28,423 bases of DNA from Chrysochromulina parva (lineage: Eukaryota; Haptophyta; Prymnesiales; Chrysochromulinaceae): positions 1 to 28,423 of the forward strand of contig PJAB01000378.1 in NCBI GenBank assembly GCA_002887195.1, read 5' to 3'. Both the position numbers and the translations under genes were made by a program. The notes under the pieces were generated by a model, which was not told where the DNA came from, searched no databases, and saw only the letters and a list, made by a program, of their open reading frames with translations. Of this stretch, positions 21,401 through 28,423 are shown one piece after another. The first letter of the stretch is position 1; each line of letters opens with the position of its first letter.

Positions 21401-24400
21401 TTCCACGTGTGCCGCCGTTCGACAAACATGAAGGAGGTGAGCAGCTGCGTGATATCTGCCCACGCAGTGGGCCCTGTGAGCGGCACGTTGCGCATCGTGA
21501 GGATGATGTACGCGTGCACTGAACACTGGTCGCGCGTGATCTGGTCGACGGATTCGGGTTTGGCTCGCATAGCTTTCTGAGCCTCGTCCTCGAGCTCTCG
21601 CATCCATCGCAGAAGCACTTTACGCACCTCACCTTGCAGGAGCGCCTGTGACGCAATGAGGTGGCTTTCGAGCTGCTTGCGCACTTCTTGGCTCACCTCG
21701 AGGCCACGGATAAAGTCAAGGGAGAGCGACGGGTGAGTGCCCTTCGCGAGCTGCAGCAGAAAACGAATCGCTGACTCGACGTGCACGAAGAGCCCGATGA
21801 CGCACAGGATGAGCGACGTCGTCTTGCAACGGAACGGCTGCGTACCGAGCTGGATGACCTGCGAGAGGAGATCCCGCATGGCTACTGGCACGAGGTGCGG
21901 CGAGCGCGCACACTCGTTGAGCAGCGCGCCGTACGGAGTGCCGAGCATCTCTCTCTCGCCGTCGAGAGCTGGCACATGGCTCGGCGCCTTACCCCGGAGT
22001 GACGATGGCTCGCACTTGGAGGGCTCGAGGAGCACGCCGGTGAGCAGCCGGCGCACGTCCTCCGAGGCGAGGGCATGCAGCCGGTTCTTCGACGCGAAGA
22101 ACTGTACGATGAGCGGCATGCGCAGGTACGGTACCGTGAGGAACGAGATCAGGAGCTCCGCATCCGCCTGGCCGAGGGTTCCGTCAAAGGTCGGCAGCTC
22201 GGGAATGTGCAGCACATCGGCCTCACTCTCGACATGTCGGTCCAAGTGGAGGCGCGCATCATTCGGCGACGCGTCCGTGCCCCATCGAAGCCCCGAGATT
22301 GTCGGCTCCGGAGCAAAGTTGCCCTCTTTGTTGCGGCTGGGGCGGCGGCTGAGCAGCGATTGCCGTCGGCCAAACGCGGTCACCTTGTAGCACTTGTCGT
22401 TCGTCTGGCGGCCGTAGACCTCATCCTGCCCCTTGAGCTCCCACGCGAGTTGGGCCGATGCGGCTTTGTAGTCCTTCTGCGGCGGGAAGATCTTGGCGTC
22501 CGAGCACTGCACGTACTTCCACCAAAAGACAACTGCGCCGAGATGCACCGCAGCACAAGGCAATCAGTCGCAACGCAGGTGGGCGAGGCTGGGGGAGGGC
22601 GCGGCACGCACCATCACGCAGCACACGGTACTCTTCAAAGTTGTGCACGATGAAGCTATCCTCACCGCTGATCAGCTTGCTCTGCGTCGTCTGGTTCGTG
22701 CCACGGTATTCGCACGCCGCCACGGTGGCCGAGAAGGCCATGTCGGGTCTGCGCGGCTCCATGCGCCAGCCGTCGGCTTCCCAGTCAAAGAGGAGACGCT
22801 GCGGGTTTGACGGCTGCGCTTGCAGGTAGTTATATACGTCAGCGCGTGTCACATTCAGTTCGGGAGTGACGATCAAGAACGTCTCGCTCTGCTTGAGAAA
22901 GGTAGACGCCGAGATGGTGTACGGCACGTACTCCCCTGCACACCCACCATCCTCCGCGAGCTGACGACTGCGCCGGTCGATCTCGTCGTCCTCGAGTTGG
23001 CGGAGCTCCGGCTCCACCGCCTCGCCCGCGAGTGTGATCGTCACGAGCGAGACGCGGTCGCACGCTCGTAGCCGGACGAGATAGTCACACGCCACGACCA
23101 TGCAGCCAAGGATCACGATCTTGACGCCATCGAGCGCCTTGGTCGCCTTGAGCGAGAACGCGGCGGCCACAAAGTGCTCGGAGAGGCGCTGGAGGAGCAA
23201 GAGCAGCTCGAGCTGCTGGCCATACTTGAGATTGGGGCCAAAGTCCCACGGATGTGGCCGTGTCATGGGTGCAACGCCGGCGGCCATCGGCACGGGCACG
23301 ATATATGTGAAGACGTGCTGTAGCAGGTTGAGCTTGACAAAGGCGGCGTGGCGAACGGCACCAGCTGCATCGAGCGAGGAGATCTGAAGGCAGAGCTCCT
23401 CGGTAAAGTTAAGGGCTCGCACGAGCTCCTCGCTCGACGTCGCACGCTCGCGCAAGCCGAGCATATCGACGCCGAGCCCCTTTGGCACTGGCACTGGCGC
23501 GCCCTCCTTGCCGCACACATCCTTGAACACGACGCGGTCAAAGTACGGAAAGAGTGTGGCCGAGACCTTGCCAGCCTCCATATTGTTCAGCGAGAGCGGC
23601 ACAAAGGCCTCTGGGGAAGAGAGCTGCGGCTTTTCATCCATGGCCTTGGTGATTTCTTCAATGAGGGTGTGGACGGCGCAAAGCTCCTGGGGATCAAGCG
23701 TGCCTCCATCCGCCCCCTTCACTGCCGCGAGCGCCACTTGCTGCGTCGCCAGCTCAATCAGCGCCCGGTCCTGCGGCCCGACGGCGCGCACGACCTTCAG
23801 ATCGGACTTCACCATGGAGAGGAAGGTCGAGCGCAGCGCAAATGTGACGAATTTGACCTGCTGCTTCGAGAGCGCGCCCTCCGCCTTGTAATCCGCCTTG
23901 GCACGGCCGCCGACAAGGCCGCGGCGTAGCATGTACCGGACCACTTCGAGCAGTGAGCGGTAGTGCGACGTGGCTGAGTACATGGGTGTGCGCCACTCGC
24001 CCCCCTCCTCGCGTGCATACGTAGCCGCGATCGCCGCGTCGGTCGGCTGCTCGAGCAGCCACGGCAAAAGCACATCGTAGATCATCGCGCCGCCGGATTT
24101 GTTACATCTGTTGTGGAACTTACCTGTGAGGCCGTAGAGCATTGTCCAGAAGGCTTCGTCGAGAAGTCGCTCGGCACGCACACCGCACACCGAGACCGAG
24201 CCGCGGTGCTTCACCTTCGGAGGCACAACCTTCGAGCCGTGGTACTCGGTCGCCTCGCCGCCGGCATTGCAGATTGTCAGCCGGAAGGAGCGAGAGGGGC
24301 TCTCGGTCGACGGCCGGTCCTCGGGCTCAAGGACCATCACTATAAAGTACCAATCGGTCTTCTCTTCCTCTTTGGTCTTCCAGCCGCAAGGAATCAGCAG

Positions 24401-26404
24401 TCTCTCGCCCTCATCGTGCACAAAGCCCTTCAGGGCGCGCATGGTCTTTGCGACGGTGTGCTCGACTTCAGCATAGCCGTCGTTGGTCCACCATTCTCGT
24501 GCCTGCTTCACGAAGGCGCCCACGTGCGTCGCATACTGCTGCCAGAGCGGCAGCGCCTTGGTCAGCGTGTTGATGGCGCCCTTCAGGGTCTCGAGCTGTT
24601 GGGCGTCGAGCACGCGGTCAAGCTCATGCAGCGACTTTCTGCAAAGGAGCGAGAGAGCGTGCGTGAGCGTGCCGAGCGACTCATCACATTTGAGTGAGGA
24701 GTCGAGCCCCGTGCGTGCAAGGAAGGGATCGCAGAACTCAGCGATGAAAGGCTGCGAGTGCCAGAGCGGCGACGCCTTAGTGCCTTGGCTTTTGGCCACC
24801 GCGTGCAGCTGCAGGTCTCGTCGTTCACGATTGGTGAGCTGCAGCTTGGCGACCGCGGCGTTGGCGTCAAAGGCCCAGCCGCGATGGGCATGTGCTTTCA
24901 CGCCCGCAGCATCGAGTGCGACCGGTAGGAGGGAGACGTAAGCAAGCCGAAGCTCGGGCACATCGCCGCCTCCGCCATGCTTGCCGCCGCCGAAGAGTTT
25001 GAGGGCATACGGGCATCCCTCGCATCCCCGGACCCACATGGAAGACACGTCGGCGCGCCGCGAGATACGCAGCTCGCCGTCGACGTACATGGCGCACTCA
25101 AGACAAGCCCTTCGCTGGTCGTCAGCGTCAGCGGCCGTGCCCGCGACAGGTGGCGAAAAGACGATCACCACACGATGCCAGCGCATCCAGTGCAGCTCTG
25201 ATACGATTCTGGCGCCTTTGGTGGCGCCTTCGGCGGCAGCTCGGATGGCACATCCAGTCTGGACCGCGGCAAGCGGTTCATCTCCCTCACCGCAGAGAAG
25301 TGCGAACGGTGAACTAGTGCCATCCTCCCTCTGCTGCTGAAGCTGCACATCGAGGGTGAGTGTGAAGCGCGCGAGCGGATACGATCCCGCCCCCGCTGCC
25401 TGTGACACCTGGAGAAGCACCGCTGCGTCGCGTGTGAGCTCCAGGGCTGTCTCACCGACGATGCGTGGCTTCGCCCATCGCCACTCCTCGGCGCGCAGGT
25501 CCTTGTGCACCACGAAGGACACCTGACGGCCGTCGGGCGTCGTGCCGAGCCGAAAGTCGTGCTGCCAAAGCGGCTTGATCTCGTTGGTATCCTCACTCGC
25601 CCGCACCTCCTCCTCCTCCTCATCTTCTTCTGCATTCGCAGCCGCCACCGCGTGCCCTTCAGCAGCGGTGGGGAGGTCCTTGGCCCCTTTTGGAAGATTT
25701 TCGGGCGGAGGCTCCTCACCCACCCTTGCGAGATTGTGAGCGAGATCGAGAGCCCTCTCGAGCTGAAGCTCTTCAGCGACGCTGCCGGCTGGCGCCGCTA
25801 CCTCCGCTGCTGCCTCGGTCTCCGCTGCCGGCTCGTAGATACAGTCCGCATTCTCGTCTGGCGCTTGTTCCTCTAGCGCAGCCTCTTTAATCGCCGCCAC
25901 ATCTTCGACCGCCGCCTCCTGCATTGCATTGAATGGAGCTGCTTGGACCATCTCTGATGAAGCTCCTTCTTCCGCGGCGGCCGCTTCTTCGAACACTGTC
26001 ACGAGCTCACTCTCGAGCGCCGGGGGCTCGTCATAGGGCGATGGCGGCTGCTCCAGACCATCATCGAAGGAGGCTGCGTCGACCAAGTCGGGCACCGACA
26101 CCTCGGGGGATGCTGCCGCTGGAGCTTCTGCGACCGAAGACATCAGAGCGCGGTGGTGCAGAGCTTTGGCTTTCGGCTGGTCCATGCGGCCCGACTTGTC
26201 CACTGTCTTGTCCCGGTGCGACACGGCCCCGCTTTGCTTGCGATCGCTTTGTAGACCCGAGGACGAATCACCTCTGTGCGACGACTTGGGTTTGCCTCCC
26301 CTGTGCGACAAGTGGGGTCTGCCGGTGTTCTTCTCGGTCGATTTTCCGTCAGACGAACTGAGCTTTGGCAGCGCGGGCGGCTTCTCGCTCGGCTTCTTGC
26401 TCAT
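3475..26404 (-). CDS. Giant DUF3638-type ATPase with ADP-ribosyltransferase and SHRW modules (7616 aa, two exons)
   Basis: Coding exons are 26404-22612 and 22532-3475; joined they are 22851 nt, exactly 7617 codons with the TAG stop. The ATG at 26404 (reading MSKKPSEK, with A at -3) is the first AUG in frame. The second exon frame lacks any Met until residue 1403, which argues that it is not an independent gene. The core is a DUF3638/DUF3645-type P-loop ATPase (residues 4125-4890), a family of very large, poorly understood eukaryotic proteins. Around it lie jelly-roll, SPRY, glutaredoxin-like, coiled-coil, EF-hand, zinc-ribbon, thioredoxin, ankyrin, ADP-ribosyltransferase and SHRW modules, each listed separately. 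No signal peptide or clear membrane segment is seen, so it is probably cytoplasmic. Residues 505-2400 and 2600-4100 are mostly unassigned, though PIHVSNAFLQPPSLASALYL (about 3205) recalls the conserved pre-ATPase region of this family. Function is not established; an ATP-driven sensor or remodeller with a transferase output is inference. Confidence 0.9.
3526..4083 (-). other. C-terminal SHRW / WxDYSSMPQ / SRFW module
   Basis: Residues about 7415-7600. ILFVSHRWENNE (S7428-W7431), EWVWFDYSSMPQG (D7463), ARVLILLDGSYASRFWTLTE (R7508, W7510) and the tail VNVTNMKDKEAILPKI. I recognise this order from many algal and protist proteins, often linked to ankyrin repeats. The alternating beta/alpha plan recalls TIR or HET-like folds. 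No function is established. Assignment to a family by memory, fold by inference. Confidence 0.6.
4471..5013 (-). other. ADP-ribosyltransferase (R-S-ExE type) domain
   Basis: Residues about 7105-7285. The N-terminal YT...N..MR pattern (LYTMQSSIYEDTNAAMRGG) is followed by IVFRGIHLP with R7166. Then come WPAFSSMTTDPAIAL with S7218/S7219 and FEEELVYPG with E7263 and E7265. This is the full Arg / Ser-x-Thr-type / Glu-x-Glu triad of R-S-E mono-ADP-ribosyltransferases, which transfer ADP-ribose from NAD to a protein side chain; ExE commonly goes with arginine as acceptor. Nothing is missing, so activity is expected. The domain is fused to a cytoplasmic giant and has no secretion signal. Confidence 0.85.
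5866..6681 (-). other. Ankyrin repeat region of the giant protein
   Basis: Residues about 6549-6820. Repeats include GMLPIELAATMGYVAAVRRL, GRALFCAIEESQIEVVNLLL, HVTPLEWAVILGSTDVAEVL and GSSLAHLCAKLGGARRRML; a further degenerate one is GWTCMMVVALASEPVAAEAL. A late repeat (SGLTALMWSSW... DLFARRGATLRHKD) appears split by a Gly/Ser-rich insert near 5600-5700. Ankyrin repeats bind proteins; here they precede the transferase and could position its target. Confidence 0.8.
7537..7851 (-). other. Thioredoxin-fold domain with CPAS site
   Basis: Residues about 6159-6263. FTAANFDKEV, then CLVVFSADWCPASKKAKPHV, then the cis-Pro loop GSIPCFKFFVRGKK, is a clear thioredoxin fold. The active site is C6188-P-A-S6191: the attacking Cys is kept, the resolving Cys is Ser. 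Such monothiol forms can make mixed disulfides but not the usual dithiol reduction. Confidence 0.85.
7918..8022 (-). other. Zinc ribbon / RanBP2-like finger with long spacer
   Basis: W6102-R-C6104-H-H-C6107, then 25 residues, then C6133-A-F-C6136. The W-x-C-x2-C ... C-x2-C pattern recalls RanBP2-type fingers, but the spacer is much longer than the usual ten residues, so a general four-cysteine zinc ribbon is the safer call. Confidence 0.6.
8062..8688 (-). other. Jelly-roll (LamG-like) domain 2 of the giant protein
   Basis: Residues about 5880-6088. YALTLAVQFPFK, SLVLYHDGQLGLSV, WQIVTLSVQLR, VRVYLNGEMMLEL and LRLFGDY, followed by IRTLILSPSP, form the LamG-like strand order also seen in domain 1 near the N-terminus. 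Ligand unknown. Confidence 0.6.
9190..9363 (-). other. EF-hand pair of the giant protein
   Basis: Loop 1, DNSPDGELDEEE (residues 5664-5675), has D1, S3, D5, G6 and E12 and fits a calcium-binding EF-hand. Loop 2, DKDGSLTISIKE (5700-5711), keeps D1, D3, S5 and E12 but has L instead of G at position 6, so it may be weaker. Upstream (near 5607) is a conserved-looking GCRRRYATQW segment, and a Q/E-rich coiled coil lies at about 5256-5291. Confidence 0.75.
11110..11433 (-). other. Glutaredoxin-like domain with altered active site
   Basis: Residues about 4965-5072. KTLVVFHTEPSSHCDSLIHL, then NGSATFPALYIDGEYAGSCR, matches the glutaredoxin plan: beta strand, active site, helix, TVP-type cis-proline loop, then the IDG..GG pair. 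The CxxC position reads SSHC, so the nucleophilic first Cys is Ser (S4978) and only C4981 remains. Classical glutathione-linked reduction is unlikely; a binding or scaffold role is more plausible. Confidence 0.65.
11521..11559 (-). repeat. 15-bp coding tandem repeat (EEARD units)
   Basis: TCTGGCCTCTTCATC is present twice and a third time in part (11521-11535, 11536-11550, 11551-11559), encoding EARDEEARDEEAR just after the ATPase motif VI. Charged helical linker before the glutaredoxin-like fold. Confidence 0.85.
11641..13953 (-). other. DUF3638/DUF3645-type ATPase core with SF2/SecA-like motifs
   Basis: Residues about 4125-4895. Motif I is QMIMGAGKTS with catalytic K4132; motif Ia-like LVVQCMPAALLPMS follows. 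A TTPQAIKSLHLNF segment comes next, then the DExD box DEVD at 4264-4267. Motif III-like FSGTPSDLLP has S4708. Motif V-like HTTGMDIG has G4855, and the arginine-finger motif YRMRGIAKGQ has R4885 and R4887. The TxGxD...R.R..GKGQ arrangement is what I know from DUF3638/DUF3645 proteins of fungi and protists. All nucleotide-binding residues look intact, so ATP hydrolysis is expected. The region between motifs II and III is long and holds a low-complexity insert. Confidence 0.85.
12511..12570 (-). repeat. 30-bp coding tandem duplication inside the ATPase core
   Basis: Two adjacent 30-bp copies (12511-12540 and 12541-12570) differ at one base and encode TNKAARDST/DANKAARDST. They lie at residues 4586-4605, between motifs II and III. 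The near identity suggests a recent duplication in a tolerant linker. Confidence 0.9.
18586..19104 (-). other. SPRY domain of the giant protein
   Basis: Residues about 2408-2580. The segment WADGDVLSIAADVDTGALYF, followed by AKNGAWV, then VHAALIVPKNTKFGINFGEA and PWAYPPP, matches the SPRY signature (GD.I....D...G...F..NG, ..P......G....NFG..PF.Y.P). SPRY domains are protein-interaction modules, often found in ubiquitin ligases and innate immune proteins. The partner is unknown. Confidence 0.8.
22533..22611 (-). other. 79-nt intron in the giant gene
   Basis: Exon 1 ends ...CTGCGTGATG at 22612 and the intron opens GTGCGTG at 22611. The acceptor GGCGCAG ends at 22533 and exon 2 begins TTGTCTTTTGG. 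A CTGAT branch-like site lies at 22567-22563. The junction splits a GTT codon and yields RVLRD|VVFWWKYVQ, restoring one frame. The second frame has a TGA at 22566-22564 inside the intron, which explains why its open frame starts abruptly. If the intron is retained, exon 1 runs on to a stop at 22423-22421, giving a 1327-residue protein. Confidence 0.88.
24890..25567 (-). other. Jelly-roll (LamG/concanavalin-like) domain 1 of the giant protein
   Basis: Residues about 280-505. Alternating beta pattern with features of LamG-like sandwiches: FTLTLDVQLQ early, HWMRWHRVVIVFSPP, then CAMYVDGELRISRR, then LRLAYVSLLPVALD. The 'measure, display, describe small difference' order of strands matches LamG-type folds, usually ligand- or glycan-binding. 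It follows about 280 disordered residues: a basic Ser/Lys/His part with SHRGG, SHRGD and SHRDK repeats, then an acidic Ala/Glu/Pro part. Fold assignment is by pattern only. Confidence 0.5.
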
Positions 26405-26500
26405 GATCACCGTGCGCCTGCCCAGCACCCTTCCTGCCCGTCAAAAGTCACGATAACATTCTCTGTAAACATTCTCGATGTCCTGTGATTAGGCGCAAGA
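26405..26500 (-). promoter_or_regulatory. 5' flank of the giant gene with paired 9-mers
   Basis: AACATTCTC occurs at 26455-26463 and 26468-26476 (minus strand: GAGAATGTT twice, 13 bp apart), 51-72 bp before the ATG. The ATG context has A at -3. No TATA box is obvious. Role inferred from position only. Confidence 0.25.
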
Positions 26501-27145
26501 GAAACTCGATAAACTTTGGAACTTGGCGCCGTGGCGAGCACGAAGGAAGTGAGCTCGACTGTTAAACAAACCTTAAAACACCCCCCCCCCACATCTCCCC
26601 AAATCGGCATTGTTGCGTCGGTCCGCGGCGGCAAGGTCGAGGTCCTCGCGAGGGCTCGGCTTGGGCGACCAGTGGACCGGCTCAGTGTGGATTTGGAAAT
26701 CCACCCCCCTTTTTGGCGAAACGTCAACCCCCGAAACGACCCCCAAACCCGGCCGACCTCGGCCCCACCAGGCGACCGAAACGACCGCCGAGTGCATCGG
26801 GGTAGTAGTACTGGTACCTGAAGGGAAATTAAATTCCCCCGAGATTGACCCAATTGGATTGACCCGAGATACCCTATCGCCTAATGACACTGACGAACCC
26901 ATGACGAACCCCCTCAGATCCTTGGGTCTGACACTGGCAGACGCGTCTGACACTCCAGGGAGTGCGCGGAACGTTACTGGTCCATATGTAACGCCTAAAA
27001 TCTGAGGCCGCAGACCACAGTAGAAACTATGTGCCGCTGAACGAGGCGCTGTGATTGCCTGATTCCTGCCCGCGAGCGCGACCTCTCCCTGGTCTCAACA
27101 TGCTCGCTCGTCCGCACTATGGGCGACCAGAGCAGTTGTGTGTGA
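26501..27145. other. Intergenic region upstream of the giant gene
   Basis: No supportable gene. It holds a C10 run at 26581-26590. Spaced C-runs at 26704-26709, 26728-26732, 26740-26744, 26748-26750 and 26763-26766 make the minus strand a possible quadruplex former. Short direct repeats are packed at 26843-26955: GATTGACCC at 26843 and 26857, TGACGAACCC at 26891 and 26902, and GTCTGACACT twice at about 26926 and 26945. Confidence 0.4.
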
Positions 27146-27360
27146 CCCCCAGCCTGGAGGGGGGAGTATGTGTAGTATCCGTATCGGTGTGTCCTTCCGT
27201 TCCCAGAGAACGGCGACCGTTACGCGAGAACCATCGCGTAACCCTGTAGGAAGCGCGTATAGAAACGGGCGGAGTAACAGCGGGTAGGTCTGACCTACCC
27301 CCTTAGGCGGAGGTACCGCTGAAGGTACCGCGTACGAGCACGCTACGTACCTGAACGCGG
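27146..27360. repeat. Cluster of five short inverted repeats
   Basis: Five potential hairpins lie in 215 bp: C5/G5 (27146-27150 with 27159-27163); CCGTTC/GAACGG (27197-27202, 27208-27213); GTTACGCGA/TCGCGTAAC (27219-27227, 27234-27242); GGGTAGGTC/GACCTACCC (27282-27290, 27292-27300); GTACG/CGTAC (27332-27336, 27346-27350). They sit just past and slightly into the 3' end of the sulfotransferase gene, so they may be in its 3' UTR, be a structured RNA, or be remains of a repeat. Confidence 0.55.
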
Positions 27361-28423
27361 AATTGAAATGCCAACTGAACGAAAACGTTGCCCGGCTGTG
27401 TGTGCCCAGCTAGTGAAGCTGGGAGATGGCAAACTGGAGGCTATCGCCGTCGTGCGCCGCAAACACTGCGAAATGTCTTCGTGGTGATCGCGCACGTCGC
27501 GCTCGAACCGGCGCTTGGCTGCCGCATACACGGCCTGGTCAGCTGCATCGAGAACGTCGCCGAGCTCGGATTCGTTGTATTGCGACGCACGGCCACCGTT
27601 TCCAACTGCAGTGGGACGTACATTCATCAATTCCGCAGCGAACAGCGGCCCTCCAAAGCTCGCGTGAAACAAGCAGATGGTCTTCTCCCACTCCTCGAGC
27701 AGCCCAACAAAGGCCATCTCCCTCTCGATGAAGTCGACGACGCGCGGGAGTCGACTAGCAATAAGCCCGCCAGCCACCTCGCAGCATCGATACTGCGCGA
27801 GGCCGCGGCGACGATCACAGGCGAGTCAGAGGAGAAGCGCGCTGAAGAGCATCATATCGCATCGCATCACATCCGCACCCCTAAAAGCATCTTCGCTTGG
27901 CAGCCCCGCATCCCTGGCAACAACGCAAACTCGCGCGCCGAGGCAGCAGCCCTCGCTTGTTCGCGACGTCGCGGCCAAAGCCCCCAGTCTAAGCCACAAC
28001 AGTGACGCGGATGCTTTCGCAGGTAGGCGCGAGCGGAAAGCAGTCGCTGCAGCGGGCGCCGAAATATGGCAACAACGTTCCCAACGTCGCGGTGTGGAAT
28101 TTTGGACATCCAGCGCATCGGCTCGTGAAATCCCTCATGTGTGATCAGACCGGCGAACGGCATCCTGGCCTGCTGCAACAATGAACGATTGCTGTTTCTG
28201 AGATGCTGAGCAAACGTGAATGACGGAGTTGCTGATGATTCGGCAGGAGTCGACGGCAAGGTTTCGTGAAGCGTGATCTGGATTGTGGACGAGTGGGAGG
28301 CAAAAGTAAGTGTCACGTTCTGATAGCCTGGTGCAACAAACGCAGGAGGGCGAGCTCGTTGCACACACCGTGATGCTGAAGGAGGAGGCTGCCTTTGGGG
28401 AGTGGACCCAGAAGATGCGCTCG
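27343..28423 (-). CDS. Sulfotransferase-family protein (5' partial, two visible exons)
   Basis: Visible coding is 28421-27879 and 27792-27343 (about 330 residues plus stop); the frame is open to the right edge and the first PAPS-binding loop (PKTGGTT type) is not in the window, so the start is missing. Exon A has FRRPLQRLLSA (28063-28031), the 3'-phosphate-binding R-x-P-x-x-R-x-x-S motif, and ends with GMRGCQAKMLLG, a common motif in this family. Exon B has FVGLLEEWEKTICLFHASFG and ELMNVRPT, the usual C-terminal landmarks. The enzyme should move sulfate from PAPS to a glycan or related acceptor in the Golgi. It runs in the same direction as the giant gene, about 0.94 kb upstream of it. An internal acceptor (TTTGTTGCACCAG near 28331) could mark the true 5' edge of exon A. 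Confidence 0.8.
27793..27878 (-). other. 86-nt intron in the sulfotransferase gene
   Basis: The donor GGG|GTGCGG (27879/27878) follows KMLLG; the acceptor GCGCAG ends at 27793 and exon B begins TATCGATGC. Both sides are phase 0, giving KMLLG|YRCCEV, which continues the family pattern. A CTGAC branch-like site lies inside. Exon B's frame has a TGA at 27828-27826, within the intron. Size and donor resemble the 79-nt intron of the giant gene. Confidence 0.8.

Noticed and set aside
4120..22653. Many 150-340 residue frames opposite the giant gene (for example 16729-17757 plus)
   Set aside because: High GC suppresses stops in the opposite strand; none shows domains and the giant frame carries clear motifs throughout.
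22421..26428. Two separate genes (about 1335 and 6362 residues) instead of one
   Set aside because: The frames overlap, the second has no early Met, both lengthy extensions start with CTG or TTG rather than ATG, and an excellent in-phase intron joins them.
27251..27278. Faint likeness to a conserved large-subunit rRNA segment (AAGCGCG ... GGAGTAAC)
   Set aside because: The match is short and gapped and the flanks do not follow rRNA; chance is likely.
27388..28005. 205-residue plus-strand frame opposite the sulfotransferase
   Set aside because: No recognisable domain, and the minus strand has the PAPS-binding and GCQ.KMLLG motifs with a valid intron.

Overview
The window looks like nuclear DNA of a GC-rich unicellular alga. 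Three things suggest this: short spliceosomal-type introns with G|GTGCG donors, secretory-pathway enzymes of eukaryotic type, and large multidomain proteins of a kind common in haptophytes, pelagophytes and dinoflagellates. A haptophyte is my best guess, but nothing here proves the lineage. No bacterial operon, rRNA, tRNA or CRISPR array was seen.

Layout. Positions 1-661 (+) hold the 3' part of a gene for an Ala/Pro/Lys repeat protein with one ShKT-type cysteine module. Positions 848-2077 (+) encode a complete glycosyltransferase family 8 enzyme with a membrane anchor. Positions 2369-2860 (+) hold a coding-like but frame-broken small gene, interrupted and followed by a ~103-113 bp imperfect repeat. 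Positions 3475-26404 (-) are one enormous gene of about 23 kb. Positions 27343-28423 (-) hold the 3' part of a sulfotransferase gene that runs off the right edge.

The giant gene dominates the window. Two overlapping open frames in different phases are joined exactly in frame by a 79-nt intron (22611 to 22533), giving a predicted protein of 7616 residues, about 6350 of them in a single uninterrupted 19-kb exon. Domain order (residues approximate): disordered basic/acidic N-terminus (1-280), jelly-roll (LamG-like) fold (280-505), SPRY (2410-2580), DUF3638/DUF3645-type P-loop ATPase with SF2/SecA-like motifs (4125-4890), glutaredoxin-like fold (4965-5072), Q/E coiled coil (5256-5291), EF-hand pair (5664-5711), second jelly-roll (5880-6088), zinc ribbon (6102-6136), thioredoxin fold with CPAS (6159-6263), ankyrin repeats (6550-6820), an R-S-ExE ADP-ribosyltransferase (7105-7285), and a C-terminal SHRW / WxDYSSMPQ / SRFW module (7415-7600).

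How the genes relate: the GT8 enzyme, the sulfotransferase and perhaps the ShKT protein point to Golgi glycan synthesis and modification, but nothing shows co-regulation. The giant protein looks cytoplasmic (no signal peptide or clear membrane segment). It combines an ATP-driven motor, protein-interaction modules and an NAD-dependent transferase. The most economical hypothesis is a sensor or remodelling machine with an ADP-ribosylating output; that role is inference.
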